From Mactromeris polynyma (taxonomy: Eukaryota; Mollusca; Bivalvia; Venerida; Mactridae): a stretch of 64,000 bases of DNA. The notes below the pieces were generated by a model. That model ran no database searches, had not been told where the DNA came from, and saw nothing but the letters and a program-made list of their open reading frames with translations. The position numbers and the translations under genes were made by a program. The stretch is taken from positions 35,614,762-35,678,761 of the forward strand of contig JASFXZ010000003.1 of assembly GCA_032209605.1 (NCBI GenBank). The letters run 5' to 3'. Numbering within the stretch: position 1 is the stretch's first letter; each line of letters starts with the position of its first letter. Positions 20,645-31,965 of this stretch are shown piece after piece.

Positions 20645-21898
20645 TCACACTAATTGCACCTCGCAAGTTTCGTGATATTTCATGCTGGCATTCCAAAGTT
20701 TAAACATTTTGTGGACTGTTACTTTCGTCATTGAAATACGTTTGTCACGCAGGAATTTACAAGCCCCTATGTCCTGTTCGTGCCAGTAAGCAAAGCCTGG
20801 TAAAAACACTTGTTTTGCTTGAACAATTTTCGCAATACAGCCAGTTATAAAGACATCTTCAATAGGCATATGAGGCATGTACTCGGAAATAATGAACATT
20901 CTTGGAATAATGTTACCAGAAATGACGTACGAATTTCCGGACATATATTTAGGATACTGAAGCATGGGATATTCGTCTTTCGTAACAGCCCATTTCCCGA
21001 TTCGATTAACCGGGGACTGCATGTATAAATAGCCGTATACAGAACCTTGAATGTCATATGGTCGTTCATGGAGCTCTTTGGCAAGCAATGGTATGTTCAC
21101 AAATACGTCTTCGTCGATTTTCAAAAGGAAGCTTAGATCGCTGCAATACACCGAGACCCATTTAAGCGCGATTAACATCTTTCTTGTTAGATTTTTATAG
21201 GCTTCAACAAAAGCAGCGTAAATTATATCGCCGTATTGTTTACTTTCTGATCGTATCATTGAGTCTGAATCAATAGAATTATCTTTTCCAACTAGGAACG
21301 CCAACCGTATAGTAACCTCGACACTGCTGTTTTGTATAGTAAATCTTTGTTTGGCGTACGAACCATACGTGGAGCGTATAGCATCTCGAATAGTAGAGTG
21401 ATTTGGTAATGAAGGAACCAGAATAAGTAAGGTCATATAATTAGCTCTAGTGCCACATATTTGGGCACCATTTATGATAAAATCAACTTCTATTGGATTG
21501 ATTCTAGTTTTGTGTAAAGTAAAATAATGGCGTTCAGTGTCTTCTTTTCTCATTCGTATTTCTGCTGGAATATCTTCTTCGTCGTGTTTATGTACTGGAA
21601 GGGATTCATTACCGGCTATGTGAACATTTTGCAGTCTGACTTTGACTTTTGGTTTGCTATTAGTGTAACTTTTCGTATCGTTTTTAGCAACCACACGTAA
21701 ATGTAAGACATTGGACCTTAAGTCTTTGTTTGCTTCGTTTAGAAGCAGATTATCGTTGTGTGGCAATTTTTGAAGTCTCATGGTGTAATTGGTTTTCTGA
21801 TGATGAGAACTCGTTGATTCACTACGGAGAATGAAAACTGTCCAATACAAGCCACACGTTACCATGAAGATAATGAACATTCGACTACCCAGTTTCAT
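20645..21898 (-). CDS. Glycosyltransferase family 31 (beta-1,3-GalT-like), paralogue 2
   Basis: I place the start at the internal Met (complement of 21896-21898), giving 417 residues. The frame stays open 25 codons further, but a splice acceptor (tttttcatttcag, exon start 21952) lies inside that extension, and the Met immediately precedes the membrane anchor (residues about 7-23). The stem has N-x-S/T sites. The catalytic domain has IRDAIRSTYG, a KIDEDVFVN metal-binding motif (DED in place of DDD), GNSYVIS and EDVFITG. By hand alignment it is about 88% identical to paralogue 1 over the N-terminal half of the catalytic domain, about 61% over the C-terminal half, and nearly unalignable in the stem. 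As in paralogue 1, the coding region is one exon preceded by an intron. The acceptor specificity is unknown. Confidence 0.87.
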   Translation of the reverse strand: MKLGSRMFIIFMVTCGLYWTVFILRSESTSSHHQKTNYTMRLQKLPHNDNLLLNEANKDLRSNVLHLRVVAKNDTKSYTNSKPKVKVRLQNVHIAGNESLPVHKHDEEDIPAEIRMRKEDTERHYFTLHKTRINPIEVDFIINGAQICGTRANYMTLLILVPSLPNHSTIRDAIRSTYGSYAKQRFTIQNSSVEVTIRLAFLVGKDNSIDSDSMIRSESKQYGDIIYAAFVEAYKNLTRKMLIALKWVSVYCSDLSFLLKIDEDVFVNIPLLAKELHERPYDIQGSVYGYLYMQSPVNRIGKWAVTKDEYPMLQYPKYMSGNSYVISGNIIPRMFIISEYMPHMPIEDVFITGCIAKIVQAKQVFLPGFAYWHEQDIGACKFLRDKRISMTKVTVHKMFKLWNASMKYHETCEVQLV

Positions 21899-21952
21899 TG
21901 TCGCGTGTGCTTGTAAGTTACGTTGGAGCACCAAATTGTTGAGATTTGAGAC

Positions 21953-22334
21953 CTGAAATGAAAAAAAACGCATTTATAAAAAAATTGCCTAAATTAAGAT
22001 TTTGAAGTAATGTTAATAAAACATAAAATGCGTTTCCGTATAAAACTGAAATAACCGAAAGCTTTTACATTTAAGTTTAGTATCATATGTATTATGCACA
22101 TAGATAGGAATGTGTTGACTTGCGGCGAAAATCGATTCATTCGTAATATGACGATCGCGGACTATCCCCTGTTACATCGATTAATCGCTGATTTTCTTTC
22201 GTTATATTTGCGATCGTAATGGAAGTTACTCGCAGTGACGCAAACTACGATGGCAGACAGTGAGCTGCCTACTGATCAGCAAACATACGATTATCCTGGG
22301 AAATGAACGTCCAGATGTTGGTCGGTGTTCAGAG
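21953..22334. other. 5' flank of GT31 paralogue 2
   Basis: Intron and probable promoter side of the minus-strand gene. The first exon could not be located. A comparatively CpG-rich patch lies at about 22120-22300. Confidence 0.3.
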
Positions 22335-22506
22335 TACTGTAAAACTTCAATAATAGGAAACTTGAAAAAATGGTCGTCTTATTGAGGTGGTCTCAATATT
22401 GAGGTTGAATAAAGAGCAAAACTGTCAATGTGAACTCGAAAGTTGTGGTCTAAAGTTTGAGGTGGTCTTATAATTGAGGTGGTCGTTAGGGTGAGGTTTT
22501 ACTGTA
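22335..22506. mobile_element. MITE 'actgtaaaacctcaataataag', copy 1
   Basis: About 170 bp starting tactgtaaaacttcaataat and ending gaggttttactgta, with internal ggtggtcttat and ttgaataaagagcaaaact blocks. The ends are inverted repeats. Two further copies are at 42285-42451 and 57829-58007. Confidence 0.8.
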
Positions 22507-24057
22507 TTTTATTATAAAGCCAGTGTCGACTTCGAAAGATACTTAATTATGCAATGTGTAACATTTGCAGGAAGTGTTTTACGTTAATAAGTACAATATT
22601 TGGATGGTATCGATGTTAGTCTTAAATAGAGTACGCATGAAATAAAAACGACCTATTTGACAACATCGATCAGCGTACCTGATTTAAAGAACGATTTCTC
22701 AACATATGACCTTAAAGATTTTGTCATGTTGGTATTAATTGCAAATATGAAGTCATAAATATGTGGTCAATAATCAATAAGCTGTAAACGAATGTAGTGG
22801 CTCGTTTACCTGGATTTTATTTTTTTTTATTTATCAAAAATGTATCAATTATTTACATAATTTGCATGAACCAACATTTGGGTATGAAAATCATTTGACC
22901 AAAGATTAACTCCGTATATGTAGAGCTTTTCTGCGTCGAGAATATACACAAGTGAAGAACAGGTACAGAACATGTATCTACCACCACAGCGACTAATGCC
23001 GGAACAAATAGTGTGAAGCGTCTTGCCTATGGACAGACAACTAAGTCAGTGACTGGACGGGTTGTAATGTGATCTAAGTAACCATGTTAACTTCTTTCTA
23101 AGAGATGAAATGTTAGAACACCGCATATAATATAATTAAGATGTTTAGGTATATAATCTCACGTGCGCCATTTTGTAAATTTATAATGAACTATGCAGAG
23201 TCTTTGAATTGTATAATTGAATGGTTAATTTCGCTCATACTATTAATGTGAGTGAGTGACACAGGAAAGGGCACATTCACATAATAAAGCATGCCCACAC
23301 ATGCCGGTATCTCTAGGATACTAGATAATATAAAATGGGGAGGGGATATGGGACATAAGACTTTCTATATAAAAGTAGAAAGTATATTCAACTACAGTCA
23401 GTACCCAGTATTGTCATTGACAGTTCTGTGTGCACGCCTTTGTCGACTTTATCTCAAAAAAGCAACTACGGCGCCTAGTAGTCGGAATTGATCGCATAAT
23501 TCTAAGAGAGACTCAATGCAGCCACATCACTATTACGTCATCACCACGCATGCGCAGTCAATGGCGCCATGATATTGTTCTCCATCCTCGTTTTCCTATT
23601 TTATTTCGTGACTAAGTGATATGTGCGAGGGCCATGTTTGGTGAATGGTGTCGTCTCTCTACTCTGTTTTGTTTTTGAAATGGACATACTGGTTGCAGCA
23701 TGGTGCAAGATTCATATTTACTTGCATAAATCAGAGTGTTAATCTGCCAATAACAGGTAGCAATATTATGGAGGAAAGAAATGGTGTGCATAAAATCAAA
23801 TTTACCCTTAAGCGGAATTAAACCGAGTGGTGTTTTGTAATTGTTCTTTACCAGTATGTTTCTTATATAAATCTGGTATCCTTGTGCTTTTGGTGTGACT
23901 GTTCATTTTGTTTGTGGTATTTCCTACAACAAAAATCCTGTAATTTCTTTGTTCGGAATTGTAAGTCATTGTGTTGACTTCCGGTGTGTGATAGGAAGTT
24001 AGCGTTGTTAGGAGGGAGCATAAAAAGCTATAAAAACGAAGGGTTTTGTGAACAGCA
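22507..24057. other. No gene seen
   Basis: AT-rich sequence. The stretch 23440-23640 is richer in CpG (for example catgcgcagtcaatggcgcc) and could be a promoter or a decayed repeat, but no coding exon with good splice sites was found. Confidence 0.35.
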
Positions 24058-25150
24058 CTGGGACGGTATTTATAAAGCATCTTAAGTTAAGATTAAAATT
24101 CGACTTAACTTAGAAAAATTCAACTTAACTAAACTTTTTCTTAACTTAAGATAATTCATATTTATAAAAGGACTTAAGTAATTTCTTAGTAAAGATTAAA
24201 TGTAAATTACTTAAGTGAAATATTTTTCTTAAGACGTTTTTGAACATCGTCAAAGGAATTTCCCGAGTTATTTTTAGTAACGGAAGTGGAGATTTCGCTC
24301 GTGAAAAAAAGAAACAAACGATAGACGCTTGACTTATTAAAGGTCGTTTAATAAATCAAGCGCCGCGGTGACCTGAGAACTGTCAAACGACAAATGGACG
24401 CTACACTAACAACAAAGAAACGTAGCCAGAATTGGAGCGAGCGGGACTGCCTACATCTGGCTTCGTTGATGGGGGAAACTGTCTCTGGGGAAGGGAGCAT
24501 GACGTATCATGCCTACTCAAAGACAAGGTTCGGGAATGGTACGTATTTAAATGGCTTTATTATAAGTTAACGGTAGTATTTTTTCGGAGATTGCCAAATC
24601 TTCGCCTTCGGTTAACATTCATATAACGAGACAGCAACGTAGGCAATATTTGCCGTATTGTTTTGATACGATATTTTATTAGGTTGGTAAACATCAAGCA
24701 TTATTGTTTTATTACGGAATTACGGATGATGACAATGCAATATTTACGTATTTTTGGTAAATAATTTCAATTGGTATCGCTTTTTTGTCCATTTTTGGAC
24801 AAAAAATACATTACTTACGTGCTGTTTCAACTGTAGAGTGGTAGATAAGACAAATCTCCTTTTAAATCTTCGTAGACTTGTAAATCGTCTAGTAATGTGA
24901 CAAAAATGATCGAAAATCGAGTTCGCTTCGTGTTTTTCAATGTGCTTAAGAAATTTCTTAACTAGTTAAGACACCTCTGAAGGTGTCTTAAGTTAAGTTG
25001 AAAATTTAAGAAAAAAATAAATTTAAGTTGTTTTATAAATACCACTTAAGAAATTTTCAACACTTAAGTTGAAATTTAAGTGAAAAATGGGAGTTAAGTA
25101 ATTTTTCAACAATATTCTTAACTTAAGATGCTTTATAAATACCGCCCCAG
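24058..25150 (+). mobile_element. PIF/Harbinger-like DNA transposon (non-autonomous)
   Basis: Terminal inverted repeats of about 34 bp (left begins ggacggtatttataaagcat at 24061; right is its complement, ending near 25150) frame 1.1 kb. Sub-terminal regions are packed with cttaagtt motifs in both orientations. Inside is one exon with a Myb/SANT-like sequence, an accessory protein type typical of PIF/Harbinger elements, but no transposase. Class assignment is inferred from that exon; I could not fix a 3-bp target duplication. Confidence 0.65.
24394..24567 (+). CDS. Myb/SANT-like first exon of the Harbinger-like element
   Basis: The frame from the ATG at 24394 gives a basic start (TTKKRSQNWSERDCLHLASL) that fits the first helix of a Myb/SANT-like DNA-binding domain with the conserved Trp and acidic residues. 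It reads to a stop at about 24567, but a strong donor GAATG|gtacgt occurs at about 24538/24539, so a first exon is likelier than a tiny protein. The remaining helices would be in exons that have been lost or that I could not see. In PIF/Harbinger elements such Myb-like proteins assist the transposase in nuclear import and terminus binding. Confidence 0.45.
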
Positions 25151-25309
25151 GACTACATAGCAATTTAAACCTGACTTAACAAAACAACGACTTCACTGAA
25201 ACGTAACCAAAAATAACGACCTCCTGAACCACACAATAGATTTTGACCAAACTTTACAGGAATGATAATTACGTGGTCTTTTTTTCAAAAATGAGAGAAT
25301 AAGTTGCTA

Positions 25310-25732
25310 TAGGAAACGCCACATTCACAAGACAATGCCTCTCTACACAGACCTCCGGGAAAACAACAGTCCACAAAACATCAGGCATTGAGGAGGTGCA
25401 AGGGTCAATACGCAAGGGAACATGGGCGACAGGAATGGCTTGGCCGACAATAAAGAACAAATAAAGGGAATTAAGGAGGACGAACAGATGGGATTTAATG
25501 AATGAAATACCTCACGGTACAAGTCAAGAAAGCTAACAACGATATGCCGAAACGGGTGGGGGAGAAAATAACATGAATACTGTATCAATTGAAAATTGCA
25601 CATGGGGAAAGGGTGACTTAAATTATAAATGTACATGTACATCTAAAACATAAATAATAACCATACAGCAATTTACAGCCTTGGAGGTCTGTAAACATAC
25701 TGAGGGTTTAAATCGATTTAACATCTAGCTAA
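25310..25732 (+). repeat. Dispersed repeat R1, copy 1
   Basis: About 420 bp. Landmarks are acaagacaatgcctc, aacaacagtccacaaaacat, gaggtgcaagggtcaa, ggccgacaataaa, tacaagtcaagaaagc, gccgaaacggg and the end block gtttaaatcgatttaaca. The same order recurs at 27720-28230, and shorter inverted parts occur at 29575-29690 and 43490-43640. Minus-strand open frames over it are repeat by-products. Confidence 0.75.
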
Positions 25733-26855
25733 CCTCATACTTAATTGCTAGATGGTGATTGATTTCAAAGTTTAATAAGTGGTTCCGGTCAGCTGCATTA
25801 GTAGGTCACATGAATATATTTTTAAATCTCCTTGTCCGAAACCTTAACTCGTACAGCTTTGATATTAGGTACGTAGCATTGTCAAGTCATACTCTCACAA
25901 GAGTGTATAAATTAATTAGTTCCGTCAAAAATCATGGCCATCAGGGGACAGGGCATTGTTCCTTGTTAATATAGTGGAAACTATAAACGACATGTCTTCC
26001 TTAAACTGTCACATCGACTGACGTTTATAAGCAAGTGATCATGATGTTGGATGAAATTTGTCATATAAATAAAATATTGCGAACATTATGGTGTACTCAT
26101 TTTCCAAAACGTGTTTGATTACGTATAAAGCTCCGATCATAGAATCGTTAGTAACAATACAATACATGTATATTTTCGCGAATGAGTTATTGGTTTCTTT
26201 TTTTGTCAGTATCCATAGTCTTTTCTCTTTTCTTTAAAAGTTATTCTTTCAGGTATATTTTCATTGTTAGTGTTATTCGTTTGATACTCCCACACAACGC
26301 TTTGATTCCACTACCGTTACATTCACACGCTGCTTTATAACGCAGTCTATTTTGATATTTGACTTAACCTTTCCTGATAAAGCCAATGACTTAGTCGCAG
26401 TAAACGAAATTCCCGTTTTTCCGCGATACTAAATTTTATTGGTCGGGACGATCACGTGACTACTGAGTTTATAATAGACGGGTATTTTTCCGTGTTAAAA
26501 CCAATCAAATGTGTACACAATATAAAATTATGGCCTTTCGTGTCGAGGGGAATTTGGACGATCTAGCAAATCAGTTTTATTTCAAGTCATTTTGCACTTG
26601 CAGAAGTCAGTGTTCCGTTCTTTCGTCGAGGTTTGTACTGATACGTATTACAAATATTGTAGCGAATTTAAATAACGAGATGCTGAGTAACGAGATAACG
26701 CATTTTAAATAATGGATAATTCACATTGTACTATTATTGGAGAGTTTAACTTACTTGCATTTAACTGCAATAATATGACAACAAATTGTGTAGCTGGGGA
26801 TATTAACTTCTAATAGAGACTCTCATCCCTAGTGCAGCATGTATTAGAAACATCA
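25733..26855. other. No gene seen
   Basis: AT-rich. A plus-strand frame (26509-26712) with two nearby Met codons has no family resemblance and no splice context that I trust. Confidence 0.35.
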
Positions 26856-26859
26856 AAGA

Positions 26860-29060
26860 TGGAGGGGTAACGCAGTGCTTAGTATTTACCCATGTAAACT
26901 ATGATGTGTGGCTTAAACAGTATCAGATCCATTTGGAATGGACACTGGAATGTTCAATTACATCTGAAATGGATAGATATGTAGCCAATATACAGCGTAA
27001 AACAAGGTTAAATAATAAGAAAGCAAATTACAAAGCAATGAGAGAGTATTGACTGGAATGATATATTACATGATAAGTCAGTAGCGGATCAATGGAGAAT
27101 AATTAATGGATACATTCGAAGCTGTCGAGAGATTCATTCCAAAAAAACAACGTTACATACCAACAGTAAATCAAATCAACAAGAAAATCCATTAATTGAA
27201 ATGACAAAACTATAGAAATTAGATTAATATTATATGAAGAATATGGAAACAACCTAAATGGACAAAAACAATATAATACAGTAAGAACTCAAGTACGTCG
27301 ATATTTAAGAGAGGCGGCAAAAACAACACGAAAAATGTAGCATAAAATCTAACACAACCACAAACATTCCTGGAACTATGTGAACTCGAAATCTTAATCT
27401 TCAATATCAAATGTGTATCTCGATGAAAGCTAACTTTTCAAGTCATCATTTATAGTTAATTCTGGAGAAAAATTTCAGACAAATTACCTTAGAATCTATG
27501 GACAAAGACTAATACTGAAAAAATATTAAAACAACTGTATGAAGTACAGTGTGCACCAATCTTTATTTTCTTTAAAACAAGTCTATTATGAGATACCATC
27601 TGAATGGAAAACGGCAAATATTACAGCACTTCACAAAAGAGATATAAATATTCTGGAATGTATAGACCGGTCAGTTTAACTTGCATACTATGTAAAAGAT
27701 GTTGTTTCAGGTAATACCACATACACAAGAAAAAGCCTCAACACACAGAACCCCGTATAAACAACAGTAATCAAACATGAGGCAATGATGAGGTGCAAGG
27801 GTCAACACGTATGGGAATAGGGGTGCGATGCATAGTCTGGCCGACTATAAAAACAACTATAGAGAATTTAGAGAGACAAAGAGGGAATTTATTAAAGGAT
27901 GGAATACATAATGGAACAAGTCAAGAAAGTCAGTAATCATAGGCCGAAATGCGAGAGAAAACATGAATAGTATATCAAGTAAAGAACTGCAGACGGGGAC
28001 AGGGAACATAACATACATCTAAAATACAAGTCAAGAAAGTCAGTAATCATAGGCCGAAATGGGTGCGAGAAGAACATGAATAGTATATCAAGTAAAGAAC
28101 TGCAGACGGGGACAGGGAACATAACATACATCTAAACACATAAATAGAAACAATAACCACATAGCGATTGGAACTGTCAGTATAAGTACTAGTGGTTTAA
28201 ATCGATTTAACAGTTAGCTAACGTGTCAGAATCTATAGTGAGAGAAAACATGGTAAGTAATAAATGAACTAGTACTTTTAATACTAGTGGTAGTACAGTC
28301 AATGCATATGTGACGTTATGAAAGCATTTGATAATGAAAGGCATAGCCGTCTTCTTCACAAACTATATAGATATGGTGATAAGTATATAAAATGGACTCA
28401 GTGATTCTAAGTATGCCAAAAACAATGTTTTATTGTGACTGGATGTCCCTCAGAGTCGGGCCTTTTATAACTAATGGTATTCCACAGCAATCAGTCTTGT
28501 TATTTTCGATTTTCATTAATGACGCACTAAACATAGTGAAATATGCAGACGAAACAAAGATATTCAGGCACATCCGTACTAAAAATAAAAGAGATTTTCT
28601 ACAGGAAGACATCTTTGCAATTCAACAATGGTGGTTTTTAAAGTTCAATCCGGAAAAACGTCACACTATGACAGTTGGTAATAATTAAATTTACGAAAGA
28701 AGTTATATCCTTGCACGGAAAATTCTAATGCTAAAAGACGTGATGGAGTTATCGTTGACAATAGACTTTCTTTTGAAAAACGTGTGGCTGAAAAAAGTTA
28801 ATACTGCAAACTTTGCGATACGATTGATCATTTGAATACTTGGATACAGACATCTTTAATTTGTTATATACAAGTTTTATAAGAACTAGAATTGAATATG
28901 CGAATCAAGTGTGCAGCCCACGCAAAAAGAAGAAAGTTATAGTAAATGAAAAATGTTCAGAGGAGAGCTACAGAGCTACTACAATTATAAAAGCTCCATC
29001 TGTTTATTCATTTGAAAGACGATTGGATAGATATTGACCAAATTTAGAACTTGCGTACGA
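26860..29060 (+). pseudogene. Decayed LINE reverse transcriptase, interrupted
   Basis: Pieces in shifting frames follow the order of a non-LTR retrotransposon ORF2: a linker after the endonuclease (26890-27180), RT block 1 (SEWKTANITALHKRDI then MYRPVSLTCILC, 27600-27700), a KAFDNERHSRLLHKLYRYG block (28320-28380), the GPFITNGIPQQSVLLFSIFIND block (28455-28530), a degraded catalytic box KYADETKIFR, and the RTRIEYANQVCSP segment (28880-28920). Many stops and shifts make it long dead. A copy of repeat R1 (27720-28230) is inserted between blocks 1 and 2, where the protein resumes with ESIVREN. Confidence 0.82.
27720..28230 (+). repeat. Dispersed repeat R1, copy 2, with internal duplication
   Basis: Homologous to 25310-25732 in the same orientation and inserted into the decayed LINE. 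It contains a tandem duplication of about 115 bp: the block caagtcaagaaagtcagtaa to acatacatctaaa occurs twice (about 27915-28027 and 28028-28135) and is nearly identical, so the duplication is more recent than the insertion. Confidence 0.8.
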
Positions 29061-29319
29061 CTATTGTGCATGTATTGCAACCGGGCTTAGTCAAAACAAC
29101 AACGAAGAGCTGGTGTTAGAGGCCGAAAATAGCCTTCGTCCAGAACAGGAATTATGGTAAGTTATTGTAACTATAATACTTGTGCTTGCAATAACTTACA
29201 AAACGGAAACTAGGTTCCATTAGACTAATTTGAAATACATCAAAAACAAAAAAATAACACGTGGTGGTTATTTTCAAGGAATCAAAGCAACATCATCCGC
29301 GGCCCTCAAATGTGAATTA

Positions 29320-29513
29320 CTTTGACAAAGTAACTATCCCATGCGCACTAAAACAATAATGTTGATATTATTTCCAAGCAGGAAACAATATTTACTCCAT
29401 ATGGTTACTTTGTTTTCATATTGCCATATGGGGCAAACATGGCTTACTGTCAGTACATGGTGACGTCTCATGCGACGTTATTTAGAAATGACGTCACTCA
29501 AAAAAGAGGTTGG
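29320..29513. mobile_element. MITE-like element with TGACGTCA site, copy 2
   Basis: Inverse orientation relative to 8340-8592. It has the core from caggaaacaatatttac to aaaagaggttgg, with an exact TGACGTCA at 29489-29496 and a tgacgtctcatgcgacg pair. The block ending actatcccatgcgcactaaa lies on the left of the core, whereas in copy 1 (read on the same strand) it follows the core, so the two copies look circularly permuted. Confidence 0.7.
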
Positions 29514-29574
29514 TAATAGTTCAGGGGCGCTCAAATAGACACTGATTCTGCTTCCCATTCATGTTTACCCTCGC

Positions 29575-29690
29575 ACCTCCTCTCAGTTCCTAATGCTTTG
29601 TAGATTATTTTCCCTTGGGTGTGTGAGCGATGCATTGTCGTATGTATGTGGTGTTCCCTGTAACAACATAACCTCTCTTTCAGTAAAGAC
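29575..29690 (-). repeat. Dispersed repeat R1, partial inverted copy 3
   Basis: Contains the complement of R1 landmarks (gcgatgcattgtcgtatgta, gtagattattttccc). Short and diverged. Confidence 0.6.
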
Positions 29691-31809
29691 ATTCAAACAA
29701 AAAAAAGTCAATAAGTTATGCACATATTGTGAATATCTTAAATCAGTGGTAAATAGCAAATAGCATGTTAAATTACGTTGCAGTTTAGAAAGAGAAATAA
29801 ATGTAATTATACAGTTCAATGTTAATAGGAAAAATATCTAGATTAAAGGCATTCACTTGATCACACAGATACACATAAACGTCTTCCCGAAAGGCACTAT
29901 GCGAATTCTTATCTAGATGATTAAATGGCTTTTCTGTGTAGTAAATGCTGTAAAATATGTTTTTCTCGTACGTAAAAACTTGTATCGTATTTACATAATT
30001 AAAATGGATTGAAGTACATTTTGACATTTCAAAATGATATTTAAGCTGAGAATTATATTTTGGAGATGAAACAGATGATCATTTAACTTCTGGGTTCGAA
30101 ACTATTGAACATAGGTAAGTTACAAAGAAACTGAACTGAATACCCCGAACTCCACGCTGAGGTAAACAAATAAAACACTGTCAATACGTGGTGCTGGCTG
30201 TCTAAATAAAAGACGTGTTGCAGTTGAAAAACGCAGTCGTTGAAATAATAATTTTATTGTACTAAATGCATTTTCATGAAACTAGCTACATTAGCTTCAT
30301 GCCCCCTTAAATATTGAAACAGAGTCAAGATATACGTTTTATTGTTCAGAGAATTTCTTTTGTTAATTTTACTGCCGAATATAGGCTGTTTCACCTAATC
30401 AAAAAGTGTTAATTTTCCCCCAAAAATCTTAAAAAATATTTATTCCCATTTCTTTGTTCATTTTTCCCCTTATGACTGAATTCCTTTTTATTAAGTCAGG
30501 TTTTTGTGTATTTGACCTTTTATAAAAGAATATTTGCTGTTACATCACCTCATATGTATAACAAACGCCAGCCACTTCTGAAAAGATATTTTTATAAGCA
30601 AGACAATCATTACCTTATTTCCCCAAATTTGGGATTAACCGCGACTATTTTCCCAATTGTAAAGGCACATGCAGTAAAATGTTGTTAAAATGTTTTCAAT
30701 GGCGGCGGCGTTTTGACCAGCACATAGGATAATTTAGTCCCTAGGCACGCTTCAACACGGTGCTTTCGAAAGGTTTTCGAAAGTGACAATACATGTATCA
30801 CTTAATACGATATCTATACAATATTCATGGATACAAAGTAAATTTTAAAGTCTTAAAAAAATATTTTCAATTGATAATTACTTCCTCATAATGAATGCTT
30901 TTCTCTCTTTATTTGAAACCGTTACATGTATATATCAGAAATGAAATATGAGATTTAATTCAATTTTGAGTTGGAATCTTTAAACGCAATGTAGTTATAA
31001 CAAGCATCCGAGATAGGAAAACCATCGTGATCTCTTGCTTTGCAACGCAGGTGATCGTCACGAAATTACGAGTAAATGTGACCAATTAAAATGAGTGTTT
31101 CGCGACAAACGATGCAATTAGACTGGTGACTATTAAACTTGTTCTTATCAAGTTATTATTACTCTAATTGTTATCATTATTGTTATATATTTGTCTTTGT
31201 TCAAGCTAGGGAGTTAAATGCGAATTGGGTAGATTTATACATTTCTTCCGTATTTTATCGAAGAGCGGTATTCGGAGGGAGTAAGCCCGTACACAGCGAT
31301 GCTGTAAAATGCACTCTTTACACACACGGAGATCGTTGGGCGACCATTGAGCGATCCAAAACTGGCCCGATCTCTCGGCGATCTCTCAAAGCCCCGATCT
31401 ATAGAGATCTTGGAGAGACCTTGGAACGCTCATTGAAAGACCATTGAGAGATTGAAATGGATACTAAGCCTCATGCAGCGACCACTGGGAGTTTGCGGAG
31501 CGCTTGTTTTGCGACAATGAAAGATTTCTAAAGCGCTGGTGTACTGCCTTGGGCTTCATTTGTTGACTTTAGCTGCACAGCAGCAACACCCTGTGACAAA
31601 TTCAGAATGTCAGCTACATAACATTGGGTTAAGCCTTCGCAACTTGTAGACCTAAACAGAGATTAATATATGCTCCAAAAGTACACGTAATTAACCGTGA
31701 TGATGAATTTACTATGTAACATTTTTATTGATTTTTAAGTTTTAGGTTTAAACTTATTTATTTTACATCTATTGTGAAACAAGTACTTACAACTTATATT
31801 AATCACACT
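29691..31809. other. No gene seen
   Basis: AT-rich. The frame at 31139-31447 covers a curious run of gatctctc/gagagatc motifs (31340-31450) and does not resemble a protein family. Confidence 0.35.
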
Positions 31810-31965
31810 AGATGACTGCTTCCTGGCTACTAACCAGTACTCGCATCAAATTTAGGGATTGTGAAGTGCGTGATAAAACTCCGCATATCGCGGGGCTCGA
31901 ACTCACGACCTTCGGATCAGGAGTCAGGCGCTCTACCCCTAGACCAATGCACAGCCTTCTAAATT
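31810..31965 (-). mobile_element. tRNA-derived SINE
   Basis: On the minus strand the head reads ...tggtctaggggtagagcgcc (box A) and gtcgtgagttcgagcccc (box B) at tRNA-like spacing, followed by a body whose gatgactgcttcctgg / ctaaccagtactc block recurs at 42081. The acceptor stem and body do not make a functional tRNA, so this is a retroposon. Confidence 0.75.

Noticed and set aside
20810..21084. Plus- and minus-strand frames within GT31 paralogue 2
   Set aside because: Shadows of the glycosyltransferase frame.
8760..21973. The two GT31 genes as one duplicated segment including the spacer
   Set aside because: The DNA between and beyond the coding exons does not match; similarity is confined to the coding exon, mainly the catalytic part.
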